The notes beneath the pieces were generated by a model. The model did no database searches. It worked only from the letters and a program-made list of their open reading frames with translations, and was not told the DNA's origin. Source: Glycocaulis sp051859565 (lineage in GTDB: Bacteria; Pseudomonadota; Alphaproteobacteria; Caulobacterales; Maricaulaceae). Taken from it: a stretch of DNA of 64,000 bases. The stretch lies in assembly GCF_051859565.1 (NCBI RefSeq), contig NZ_JBHYFK010000005.1:186001-250000 (forward strand), written 5' to 3'. Of this stretch, positions 16,182 to 24,521 are shown in pieces; positions within the stretch are counted from its first letter, which is position 1; every line of letters begins with the position of its first letter. The translations under genes were made by a program, and so were the position numbers.

Positions 16182-18950
16182 ATGTCGTTGAAGAAATACG
16201 CAGCCATACTTGCGCTCGGCCTGGCTGCCGCATCATGCGGTCAAGGCTCTAACATCTCGTCGCCCGGTGCGACCAACCCCGGAACCCCGCCGGGCGGCGG
16301 TGGCGGCGGCGGCGGCGGCGGCGGTGGTGGTGGCACTGCCACCTGCCCGACCGGCTTCACGACCGGCACGCCGGTAGCCGGCCTGACTACCTGCGTCCTC
16401 TCCGGCGACATTCTCAACAACCTGACCCTCCCCTTCGTGGAGGGCGTGGCCTACCGCATTGATGGCCGCGTGAATGTCGGTGCCGATGTCGGCGCGGACG
16501 GAAACCGCTCCGGCGGCGTGTCGGCCCGTCTCACCATCGAGCCGGGTGTCACCATTTTCGGCCAGGGTGGCGCAGACTATCTCGTCATCAATCGCGGCTC
16601 GCAGATCGAGGCCAACGGTACGGCGGCTTCGCCGATCACCATGACCTCTGACGAGGACCTGATCCGCCGCGCAGCCAATCCGCAGGACTTTGGCGGCGAC
16701 AATATCGGCGAATGGGGCGGCATTGTTGTCCTCGGCCGCGCGCCCATCAATCGCTGCCGCGACGCTGCGGCGCCGGGAACGGTGGATTGCGAAAACCTCG
16801 TCGAAGGCGTGACCAATCCTGATGCCCTCTATGGCGGCAACAACCCGCAGGACAATTCCGGCATCCTGCGTTATGTGCGCGTGCTGTTCGCCGGCTTTGA
16901 AATCGCGCCGGGCAACGAGCTGAACGGCATTACGCTGGCCGGTGTGGGTTCGGGCACGACGTTTGAATATATCCACGTTCACAACGGCTCGGACGATGGC
17001 ATTGAATGGTTCGGCGGAACGGTAAACGGCCGCTATCTGGTCGTGACGGGCGCCGATGACGACTCGCTCGACACTGACAATGGCTATAACGGCTTCAACC
17101 AGTATGTGATCGCGATCCAGCGTGCCGGCGGCGGCGACAATATCGTCGAGGCCTCGAGCTCCGCTCCGGGTGTGACCCCGCTGTCGAATGCGACGTTCGC
17201 CAACTTCACCTTCGTGGGTAACCGCACCAATGCCTTCCGCCTGAACACCGGCACGGTAGGCCGCTACGTGAACGGCGTGGTTGATTACGGTCAGGCCTGC
17301 ATGCGCTGGGAAGGCTCTGCCGGCAACGGCGTGGCGGGCTATCAGGGCGTTGGCGTTGACCCGAGCTTCAACTCGGTCCTGTTTGACTGTGAAGGCGGTC
17401 TGTCTGGTGGTTCCGGCAACGATGCTGCCGCTGCTGCTGCCGCTGTTGCGGCCGACGCCAACAATACCCAGGCCGAAAATTCGCTGGCGTCGCGCCTCTT
17501 CCCGGGGCCGGCGGAGCAGGGTGTTGACGCGTTTGATGCGACGTCCATCAACGGCTTCTTCCAGGCGGCTGACTATATCGGCGCGTTTAGCCCGACCGAG
17601 ACCGAAACCAATAACTGGGCTGCTGGCTGGACCTTCGGCCTGTTCCCGGAGCCTGAGTGCCCGATTGGCACGACGGATACCGGCGCGCAGCGCAACGGCC
17701 AGAATGTCTGCCGCCTCACGGGAACTGTCACGTCGGACATCCGCCTGACCCGTGGCAATATCTACGAGCTGGTCGGTGGTGTGCGGGTCGGCCGTGACGT
17801 GGGCGCGGACGGCAATGCCGCAAACGGGCTTGCTGCCTCCATCACCATTGAATCCGGTGTGACCCTCTATGGCCGGACGGGCGCCGATTATCTCCTGATC
17901 AATCGCGGCTCGCAGATCTTTGCCAACGGTACGCGTCAGAACCCGATCATCATGACGTCCGAGAACGACATCACCAATACAGGTGACCGCGCCTCGGCCA
18001 TCGGTGAATGGGGTGGTCTTGTGATCCTCGGCCGGGCACCGACCAATCGCTGCCGCGACGCGGCTGTGCCTGGCTCCATCAACTGTGAAAACCTCATCGA
18101 GGGCGTTACCAATCCGGACGCGCTCTATGGCGGCATCCTGGAAGATGACAGCTCGGGCTCGCTGACCTTCGTGCAAGTCAAGTTCGCCGGCTTTGAAATC
18201 GCGCCGGGTAACGAGCTCAACGGCATCACGCTGGGCAGCGTTGGCCGTGGCACGGTGTTCGAATACATCCAGGTCCATAACGGTTCGGATGACGGCATTG
18301 AGTGGTTCGGCGGCACCGTGAACGGCAAATACCTTGTCGTCACGGGCGCGGATGATGACTCCTTCGACACCGACAATGGCTGGAGTGGCCGCGTACAGTT
18401 CCTTCTTGGCATCCAGCGTGCCGGTGGCGGCGACAATATCGTCGAAGCCTCCAGCTCGGCTCCGGGCGTCACCCCGCTGTCCAACGCCATTTTCTCCAAC
18501 TTCACCTTTGTGGGTAACCGCACCAACGCCTTCCGCCTGAACACAGGCACGGTTGGCCGGTATGTGAACGGTGTCGTGAGCTACGGTCCCGAGTGCTTCC
18601 GCTGGGAAACCTCAGCCGGTAACGGGGTCGCTGGCTACCAGGGTGTGGACGTCGATCCGAGCTTTGACTCGGTGCTGTTCGACTGCGCAGGCGGCCTGTC
18701 CACGGCTGCTTCCGATCAGGCGGCAGCTTCGGCGGCGGTCTCGGGTGGTTCGAACAACACCACGGGCACGGCCAGCACGCTGACCAACACCTTCGTGAAT
18801 GGCGCCAACGAGAATGCCCGTCAGGCGTTCGACGTCACCACGCTCGATCCGTACTTCGACGATGTCGACTATATCGGCGCGGTTCGCAATTCGAGCGATC
18901 GCTGGTGGGCTGACTGGACCTGCGGTCTGGAAGCCGGAAGCACCTGCTAG
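16182..18950 (+). CDS. Large surface lipoprotein with two tandem beta-helix-like domains (probable T2SS substrate)
   Basis: The 922-residue protein starts with a lipoprotein signal (MSLKKYAAILALGLAAASC), with C19 as the lipidated residue and Gly at +2, so the outer membrane is the expected destination. A Ser/Pro-rich linker ends in 14 consecutive glycines (38-51). Two copies of a domain of about 430 residues follow (about 55-490 and 493-922), rich in Asn/Gly turns and beta strands as in right-handed beta-helices. Both copies share blocks such as HNGSDDGIEWFGGTVNG and NRTNAFRLNTGTVGRYVNGV and matched cysteine pairs, which suggests disulfides and export. The TonB receptor and gsp operon follow, much as a T2SS-exported lipoprotein and receptor adjoin the gsp genes in Caulobacter. 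Function is unassigned. Confidence 0.82.
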   Translation: MSLKKYAAILALGLAAASCGQGSNISSPGATNPGTPPGGGGGGGGGGGGGGTATCPTGFTTGTPVAGLTTCVLSGDILNNLTLPFVEGVAYRIDGRVNVGADVGADGNRSGGVSARLTIEPGVTIFGQGGADYLVINRGSQIEANGTAASPITMTSDEDLIRRAANPQDFGGDNIGEWGGIVVLGRAPINRCRDAAAPGTVDCENLVEGVTNPDALYGGNNPQDNSGILRYVRVLFAGFEIAPGNELNGITLAGVGSGTTFEYIHVHNGSDDGIEWFGGTVNGRYLVVTGADDDSLDTDNGYNGFNQYVIAIQRAGGGDNIVEASSSAPGVTPLSNATFANFTFVGNRTNAFRLNTGTVGRYVNGVVDYGQACMRWEGSAGNGVAGYQGVGVDPSFNSVLFDCEGGLSGGSGNDAAAAAAAVAADANNTQAENSLASRLFPGPAEQGVDAFDATSINGFFQAADYIGAFSPTETETNNWAAGWTFGLFPEPECPIGTTDTGAQRNGQNVCRLTGTVTSDIRLTRGNIYELVGGVRVGRDVGADGNAANGLAASITIESGVTLYGRTGADYLLINRGSQIFANGTRQNPIIMTSENDITNTGDRASAIGEWGGLVILGRAPTNRCRDAAVPGSINCENLIEGVTNPDALYGGILEDDSSGSLTFVQVKFAGFEIAPGNELNGITLGSVGRGTVFEYIQVHNGSDDGIEWFGGTVNGKYLVVTGADDDSFDTDNGWSGRVQFLLGIQRAGGGDNIVEASSSAPGVTPLSNAIFSNFTFVGNRTNAFRLNTGTVGRYVNGVVSYGPECFRWETSAGNGVAGYQGVDVDPSFDSVLFDCAGGLSTAASDQAAASAAVSGGSNNTTGTASTLTNTFVNGANENARQAFDVTTLDPYFDDVDYIGAVRNSSDRWWADWTCGLEAGSTC
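16293..16334 (+). repeat. GGC/GGT trinucleotide run encoding 14 glycines
   Basis: Fourteen consecutive Gly codons, nearly all GGC with a few GGT, form a flexible linker between the lipidated N terminus and the first beta-helix-like domain. Such a run can change length by slippage in whole codons without shifting the frame. Confidence 0.9.
16344..18950 (+). repeat. Internal tandem duplication in the lipoprotein gene
   Basis: Two units of about 1.3 kb (about 16344-17650 and 17658-18950) encode matching domains. Identity is highest in the middle: the segment from RAGGGDNIVEASSSAPG through YVNGVV is almost unchanged, and the DNA differs mostly at third positions. The unit ends diverge, including an Ala/Asp-rich insert in unit 1 near 17410-17460. 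Confidence 0.88.
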
Positions 18951-18961
18951 GCGATGAGCCA

Positions 18962-18988
18962 GACGCGCCGGGCATCGCCCGGCGCGTC
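18962..18988 (+). terminator. Strong hairpin between lipoprotein and TonB receptor genes, without a T tract
   Basis: GACGCGCCGGGC and its exact complement GCCCGGCGCGTC flank an ATC loop, giving a 12-base-pair GC-rich stem starting 12 bases after the lipoprotein stop. No run of T follows, so it may be an RNA-stabilising 3' end or a partial terminator that lowers receptor expression relative to the lipoprotein. Confidence 0.6.
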
Positions 18989-19029
18989 CCTGCCTGCTCT
19001 CCATCCCATACAATGAAGGTTGCGAACCC

Positions 19030-21612
19030 ATGAAACCGCTTTACCTGTTCAGCGCGGCACTGCTGACGAGCTCGGCCCTCCTGGCCCCGTCAGCCCTTGC
19101 CCGCCAGGCCGAGGAGGCAACAAGCGCCTCCGAACCCGTCGAGACCATCTCGGTGCGCGGCCAGTTCATCCCTGAGCCCCAGCGCCGTACCGCGCAAGTG
19201 GCCAGCTTTGTGTCTGCCGAAGACCTCGCACGCGCAGGCGATTCCAACGCCGCCATCGCTCTGACCCGCCTGAGCGGTCTGAGCATTGTTGGCGGCCGGT
19301 TTGCCTATGTGCGCGGTCTCGGCGACCGTTATGCAGCCGCGCTTCTGAACGGCTCTCCCCTGCCGAGCCCGGAACCGCTTCGCCGGATCGTTCCGCTCGA
19401 TCTCTTCCCGTCAGAAGTGCTCGACGGCGTCGACGTCCAGAAAACCTATTCAGCCAATTATGGCGGCGAGTTCGGCGGCGGTCTCATCACCCTGCGCACG
19501 CTCCGCCGTCCGGTTGACCCCTTCTTCAACGTCTCGGGCAGCATCGGTTACAACACGGTCACCACCGGCGAGAACGGCCTTATCCACCGCGGATCAGACA
19601 CCGACTGGACGGGTTATGATCGCGGCTATCGCGATATTCCAGGTCCGCTCGCCAGTGTTCTGCGCAACGGCCAGACCCTCAACAGCCTGTCGCCTGCTGA
19701 ACTCGAAGCGGTGAGCGAAAGCGTCGTGATCCCGAATCTGCTGGTCGTCCAGTCCATGGACCTCCACCCGGATTATTCGGTGTCGGCAAATGGCGGCTAT
19801 TCGTTCACGCTTGGCGGTTTCGACATGGGTATCGTAGGAGCGGCCGGATTTGATGCCGGCTGGAGCATTGAAAACGCCCGGCGGCAGCGCGTGCGCGGCG
19901 ATGTCCTTGGTACGGACCTCACCTCCAGCCTGACCTCATACGAAGCAAATACAAACTCGCTCGTATCCCTGTCGGCTGAACGTGGCGATCATGCGCTGGG
20001 CGCGACGCTGTTCTATGTCCACTCCTCGCGCAAGGACACGCAGCTTACGCGTGGTGAAGACTTCAACGCGCAAGGTGGCCGCCCGATCTACCGGGAGAGC
20101 ACCGGCTGGTTTGAACGCGAGCTGGGCATGTTCCAGCTCACGGGCGATCACAGCTTTGGCAATCTGGAAGCGCGCTGGCGCGGTTCCGTTGCGCGCGCGA
20201 CCCGTGAGACGCCGTTCCTGCAGGAGCTGACCCGTCTGGAACAGGCCAATGGCGATATCGCCTTCACCTCGGCGGCCCGCTATGAAATCCAGTTCACAGA
20301 CCTTACCGACGATCTGATCAATTTCGGCGGTGAACTGCTCTACACCTTCAACCTGCCCGGCTCGCGCGAGCTGGTCCTGACGGTGGGCGGCGACACGACG
20401 CGCACCGAGCGGGAATACAACACCTTGTTCTTCCGCATGGCGGGTGGCAACTCGCTTCCGGCTGACACGCAGATCGCCCGGCCGGACTTCCTGTTCTCGC
20501 CGGACAATATCGGCCCGTCACGCTTCCAGCTGACCGAGGTTCAGAACACCCAGTCCAACTATGTCGGTGAGCTGGATGTGGACGCGGTGTTCGCACAGGC
20601 TGATTTCGACATAACCAGCTTCATCCGGGCAACGGTTGGCGTGCGTTATGAAGATGCGGTGCAGAGCGTGCAGACCTTCAGCCGGTTCGGCCAGCTGGGA
20701 CGCGGCGCTACATTGGACAATGACTATGTCCTGCCGGCGGCGACCGTGACCTGGAACTTCGCCAATGACCTGCAGCTGCGTCTTGGCTATTCGCAGACGA
20801 TTGCCCGTCCGCAATTCCGCGAATTCGCCAATTCGGGCTTCTTCGACCCTGAAAGCCAGCGCAGCTTCCGCGGCTTTGACGGCCTCGTGGACTCCGAGCT
20901 GACCAATTACGACGCGCGTCTGGAATACTATCTGGGCCGCGACCAGTTCATCACCGCGGCGGTGTTCTACAAGGAGATCCTCAACCCGATCGAAGAGGTC
21001 CAGTTCGAGACCGCCTCCTTCGTATCCGAGACCACCTTCCTGAACTCGCCCAAGGCCGAGCTGCAGGGCGTCGAGCTTGAATACCGCCAGTACTTCCAGT
21101 TCCCGCTGGATATAGGCTGGTTCCGTGAGCGCGACTGGCGTTTTGCGGTCAACTACACCTACACCCAGTCGGAGATCATCGCTCCGGCCGGTACGCAGGT
21201 GCTCGACCCGATCAGCAACACCTTGCGTGATGCCTCCTTCTTCAACCTTGATGGCTCGAACCTTCAGGGCACGCCGGAGAATATCGTCAACGTGCAGCTC
21301 GGATGGGAAGGTGACAATGATCAGTTCACCATCCTGGTGAACTGGGTGGACGAGCGTATCCTGCAACGTGGCTTCAACTCGCCGTCAGGCGTCCTCCCCG
21401 ACGTCATCGACGAGCCGGGCATTCAGCTCGACTTCCAGTACCGCCGCCGCTTCCAGGCGATGGGCCGGGAGTTCTCGCTGGGCTTCTCGGGCCGCAACCT
21501 GCTCGATGAGCAGCACCGTGAATACCAGCGCAACGAGACGATTGGCGAGACCGAGTTCAACACCTATGACCGCGGCCGCACCTTCTCTCTGAGCCTGTCG
21601 ACTAGCTTCTAG
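19030..21612 (+). CDS. TonB-dependent outer-membrane receptor
   Basis: The 860-residue protein begins with a signal peptide (MKPLYLFSAALLTSSALLAP, cleaved near ALA-RQ) and a TonB-box-like ETISVRG. The plug domain spans about residues 45-165, with RLSGLSIVGGRFAYVRGLGD and a YSANYGGEFGGGLITLRT segment. The remainder forms the 22-strand barrel and ends in SLSLSTSF, the C-terminal Phe being the assembly signal. It imports a ligand across the outer membrane using TonB energy. It lies 79 bases after the lipoprotein gene, so the lipoprotein may be its surface partner. The ligand is unknown; the Pho-box-like site upstream suggests a phosphorus-containing compound. Confidence 0.92.
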   Translation: MKPLYLFSAALLTSSALLAPSALARQAEEATSASEPVETISVRGQFIPEPQRRTAQVASFVSAEDLARAGDSNAAIALTRLSGLSIVGGRFAYVRGLGDRYAAALLNGSPLPSPEPLRRIVPLDLFPSEVLDGVDVQKTYSANYGGEFGGGLITLRTLRRPVDPFFNVSGSIGYNTVTTGENGLIHRGSDTDWTGYDRGYRDIPGPLASVLRNGQTLNSLSPAELEAVSESVVIPNLLVVQSMDLHPDYSVSANGGYSFTLGGFDMGIVGAAGFDAGWSIENARRQRVRGDVLGTDLTSSLTSYEANTNSLVSLSAERGDHALGATLFYVHSSRKDTQLTRGEDFNAQGGRPIYRESTGWFERELGMFQLTGDHSFGNLEARWRGSVARATRETPFLQELTRLEQANGDIAFTSAARYEIQFTDLTDDLINFGGELLYTFNLPGSRELVLTVGGDTTRTEREYNTLFFRMAGGNSLPADTQIARPDFLFSPDNIGPSRFQLTEVQNTQSNYVGELDVDAVFAQADFDITSFIRATVGVRYEDAVQSVQTFSRFGQLGRGATLDNDYVLPAATVTWNFANDLQLRLGYSQTIARPQFREFANSGFFDPESQRSFRGFDGLVDSELTNYDARLEYYLGRDQFITAAVFYKEILNPIEEVQFETASFVSETTFLNSPKAELQGVELEYRQYFQFPLDIGWFRERDWRFAVNYTYTQSEIIAPAGTQVLDPISNTLRDASFFNLDGSNLQGTPENIVNVQLGWEGDNDQFTILVNWVDERILQRGFNSPSGVLPDVIDEPGIQLDFQYRRRFQAMGREFSLGFSGRNLLDEQHREYQRNETIGETEFNTYDRGRTFSLSLSTSF

Positions 21613-21632
21613 GCCAAGCAGGTCAAATGATT

Positions 21633-21668
21633 GGAAACGCCCGGACCGTAAGGCTCCGGGCGTTTTCG
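21633..21668 (+). terminator. Rho-independent terminator after the TonB receptor gene
   Basis: AAACGCCCGGA and TCCGGGCGTTT form an 11-base-pair stem with a nine-base loop, followed by T residues, 22 bases after the receptor stop. It separates the lipoprotein/receptor unit from the gsp operon. Confidence 0.88.
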
Positions 21669-21766
21669 ATCCTCAGCATACTGCCATAACCAGTATATGG
21701 CTTTGCAAGACTGTCACGAACTTGCGCTACACGGCTTGATCAAAAGCGGGTGGACAGCGTGAGCCA

Positions 21767-22588
21767 ATGACCAGTTCCGGGCGCAGCCAGATGGACCATG
21801 GCGCCAGATTCCAGCGCCTGCCCGGCCTGTCCCGCCGCGTGGAATCCACGCTGGTGTTTGCAACCGAGCTTGCCCTTGTGGTTCTGGCTGCAGCGCTGCT
21901 GGCCTCGCTGGTCTGGACGTTTCTCTACGGCAGCTACACCACCGCCTTGCCGGCCCCTTCAGCCGCCATCGACGCGCGCAGCAGCCAGAGCGCCGCCCGG
22001 ATGACCTCTGCGTCCGCCACAGGGCTTTTCCGCCAGGCTGGCCGGTCTGCCGCGCCCAGCGTGGAGATACTGCCCGAGAGCCGGCTCGGATTTGCGCTGT
22101 TCGGTGTGCGCACGGGCGCAACGCCCCAAGAGGGCAGTGCCATCATCGAGGCCGGTGCCGCCGGGCAGCGCAGTTACCGCGCCGGCAGTGCGCTGCAGGA
22201 CGGGGTTACGCTGGATGCGATTCATAGTGACCGGGTGGTCATAAGCCGCAATGGCAGCCGCGAAGTGCTCTACCTGTCAGAGCGCGCGCGGACCCGGCGC
22301 ACAGCGCCTGCCGAGCCGCTGCAAGCCGTCACGCTGGCCGGTATCAGCCTGTCGCCGCACCCGCTGCAATCGGGCGGTGAGGGGCTGCGCATCGACAATA
22401 TCCCGCCCGCGCTGTCGGCTCTGGGGCTCCAGCCCGGCGACATCATTGCCTCGGTCGAGGGCGAAGCGCTCAGTCCCGAGCGGGTATCGGCGCTCTCGGC
22501 CGGTCTGGCCGATGGCACCCTGCCTGCCAGCCTGCAGTTCGAACGGGGTGGCGAGCGGCTATCCCTGCAAACAAGGTCAAACCCATGA
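21767..22588 (+). CDS. gspC: Type II secretion system protein GspC
   Basis: The 273-residue protein has one N-terminal membrane helix (about 27-55, TELALVVLAAALLASLVWTF). A periplasmic HR domain with ESRLGFALFGVRTG follows, and then a C-terminal PDZ-like domain from about residue 185 (ALSALGLQPGDIIASVEGEA). GspC links the inner-membrane platform to the secretin and helps select substrates. It is the first gene of a 12-gene operon, with the next start (ATGA) overlapping its stop. Half sites CTGCCAT (21681) and CTGTCAC (21711) lie upstream but do not make a convincing Pho box. Confidence 0.88.
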   Translation: MTSSGRSQMDHGARFQRLPGLSRRVESTLVFATELALVVLAAALLASLVWTFLYGSYTTALPAPSAAIDARSSQSAARMTSASATGLFRQAGRSAAPSVEILPESRLGFALFGVRTGATPQEGSAIIEAGAAGQRSYRAGSALQDGVTLDAIHSDRVVISRNGSREVLYLSERARTRRTAPAEPLQAVTLAGISLSPHPLQSGGEGLRIDNIPPALSALGLQPGDIIASVEGEALSPERVSALSAGLADGTLPASLQFERGGERLSLQTRSNP

Positions 22589-24513
22589 TTGTCCGCATTG
22601 CCGCCATATTGGCGTCCCTCGTCCTGTTCTCGGGTGTCTGTGCTGCGCAGAGCGAGGAGCGCACCACGCTCAATTTCCGCAATGCGGACATGACAGCCTT
22701 CATCGAGGATATGGCCGCCCTGACCGGCTATACGTTCGTGGTCGACCCGCAGATACGCGGCGTCGTCACCATCACCTCGCAAGGGCCGGTTACGCGCGAG
22801 GAGGCCTTCCAGGTCTTCCTCGCCACCTTGCGCGTGCATGGTTTCAGCGCCGTGCCCACGGCACCGGGCGTCTACCAGATCCGCGCCGAGCGCGAAGGCG
22901 CGCGTTCCGGCGCGCCGCTTGGGGGCGATGAAGGCCTGTTCAGTTCCTCCGTTGTGCGCCTGCAATCAGCCAGTGCGCGCGAGGCCGTGCGCACGCTGGG
23001 GGCCATGTCGAGCGCCGTTGGCACGCTCAGCGCGCTTGAAAGCGGCAATTCGGTCGTGATCGTGGACTATGCCTCCAACGTGTCCGCCATCGAGCAGGCG
23101 CTGCGCGCGCTCGACCGCGACAGCACCGTCGTGGAGATGGTGTCGCTGGAAAACGTCTCGGCTGACGAGATGGCCCGCATTATCGAGCGCCTGCGCCAGC
23201 CTGCCTTCCAGGGGGAGGACAATCGCCGCTTCGCGCTCAATATCGCACCTGTGCCTGCCTCCAACACGCTGCTGATCCGCGGCGAGATGAGCGCTGTCCG
23301 GGACATCATTGCGCTGATCCGCCGGGTCGATGCGGTCAGCCGTTCCAACCAGAGCTTCCGCGTAATCGCGCTGAACCACGCCGATGGCGCGGCCCTGCTG
23401 CCGATCCTGGAACAGGTTTCGGTCAGCCTCACGCCCGCCGACAGCGAGGGCGGGGCGGCACGCCGCGCCTCCATCGCCCATCACGCGCCCACCAACACGA
23501 TTGTGGTCAACGCCGATCCTGATCAGCTGCGCGAGCTGGAACTGGTGATCCGCCAGCTTGATGTACGCCGCCCTCAAGTGCTGGTGGAAGCCATCATTGT
23601 GGAGATTTCCGACCAGACCGCGCGCGATCTCGGCCTGCAGCTTCTCCTGTCGGGCAATGCGGGCAGCTCCACGCCCTTCCTGACCACACGCTATGGCGCT
23701 TCGCCCGATATTCTGGCCGTTGCGAGCGGGCTGGCTGCACGCGGCGATGATGACGCGTCTGAAAGCTTGCGCGAGGCGGCGATCCAGTCGCTGCTGCGCT
23801 CCAGCGGCGCGCTGATCGGGGTGGGCGGGCAGAACTCGAACGGCGCGATCTTTGGCGCGATCCTGAATGCGCTGGAGGCCGATACCAGCTCGAATATCCT
23901 GTCTAAGCCGTCCATCCTCACGCTCGACAATGAGGAAGCCTCCATCATTGTCGGCCAGCAGATCCCGATCACGACCGGCGAGGTGCTGGGATCGAACAAT
24001 TCCAACCCGTTCCGTACCATCGAGCGGCAGGATGTGGGCGTGCAGCTGCGCGTCCAGCCGCAGATTTCCGACGGCGACACGATCCGGTTGCATCTGCGTC
24101 AGGAAGTGTCATCCGTTGCCGGGCCCGTCAGTCAGACCTTTGCCGAGCTTGTCACCAATAACCGCGCGATCGAGACCACGGTGCTGGCCGATAATGGCGA
24201 GATCATCGTCCTGGGCGGGCTGATCGAACGTGACGAGCAGCGCGCCGATAGCGGTGTGCCGGGCCTGCGCCGCGTGCCGGTTCTGGGGCGCGCTTTCCGC
24301 AATGAGGGCCGCTCGGACCGCCGGACCAATCTGGTCGTCTTCATCCGCCCCACGATTGTCCGCAGCGCCGCCGACATGCGCGCGTTGGCCATGGAGGCCT
24401 ACGCAAACGCCTCTGAAGAACAGCGCCGGGCGACGAACGGGCGCGGATCGAGCCTTGAAGACGTGGTGCGGATGATGATGGACGCGCCGTCTGCTCCGGC
24501 GGACGGTCGATAG
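22585..24513 (+). CDS. gspD: Type II secretion system secretin GspD
   Basis: The 642-residue protein has a cleavable signal peptide (about 1-21, ending VCAAQS) and no lipobox. The N0 domain follows (LNFRNADMTAFIEDMAALTG, then VDPQIRGVVTI), and then N1-N3 repeats to about residue 330. The secretin domain includes VEAIIVEISDQTARDLGLQ and the hallmark VGQQIPITTGEV. GLIERDEQRADSGVPGLRRV is the conserved C-terminal gate region. It forms the outer-membrane channel. No pilotin gene is visible nearby. Confidence 0.95.
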   Translation: MIVRIAAILASLVLFSGVCAAQSEERTTLNFRNADMTAFIEDMAALTGYTFVVDPQIRGVVTITSQGPVTREEAFQVFLATLRVHGFSAVPTAPGVYQIRAEREGARSGAPLGGDEGLFSSSVVRLQSASAREAVRTLGAMSSAVGTLSALESGNSVVIVDYASNVSAIEQALRALDRDSTVVEMVSLENVSADEMARIIERLRQPAFQGEDNRRFALNIAPVPASNTLLIRGEMSAVRDIIALIRRVDAVSRSNQSFRVIALNHADGAALLPILEQVSVSLTPADSEGGAARRASIAHHAPTNTIVVNADPDQLRELELVIRQLDVRRPQVLVEAIIVEISDQTARDLGLQLLLSGNAGSSTPFLTTRYGASPDILAVASGLAARGDDDASESLREAAIQSLLRSSGALIGVGGQNSNGAIFGAILNALEADTSSNILSKPSILTLDNEEASIIVGQQIPITTGEVLGSNNSNPFRTIERQDVGVQLRVQPQISDGDTIRLHLRQEVSSVAGPVSQTFAELVTNNRAIETTVLADNGEIIVLGGLIERDEQRADSGVPGLRRVPVLGRAFRNEGRSDRRTNLVVFIRPTIVRSAADMRALAMEAYANASEEQRRATNGRGSSLEDVVRMMMDAPSAPADGR

Positions 24514-24521
24514 GGGCAGGC

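Noticed and set aside
16233..18278. 681-residue open frame antisense to the lipoprotein gene
   Set aside because: It is a shadow caused by GC-rich codon bias and the repeat. The plus-strand frame has a lipobox, repeated domains and conserved cysteines; the antisense product has no recognisable feature.
21681..21717. Pho-box-like half sites CTGCCAT and CTGTCAC before gspC
   Set aside because: Neither has a second 7-mer at the correct 11-base step, so they are not called as a Pho box.
22966..24093. 375-residue open frame antisense to gspD
   Set aside because: Shadow of the secretin gene, which has unmistakable domains in the other strand.
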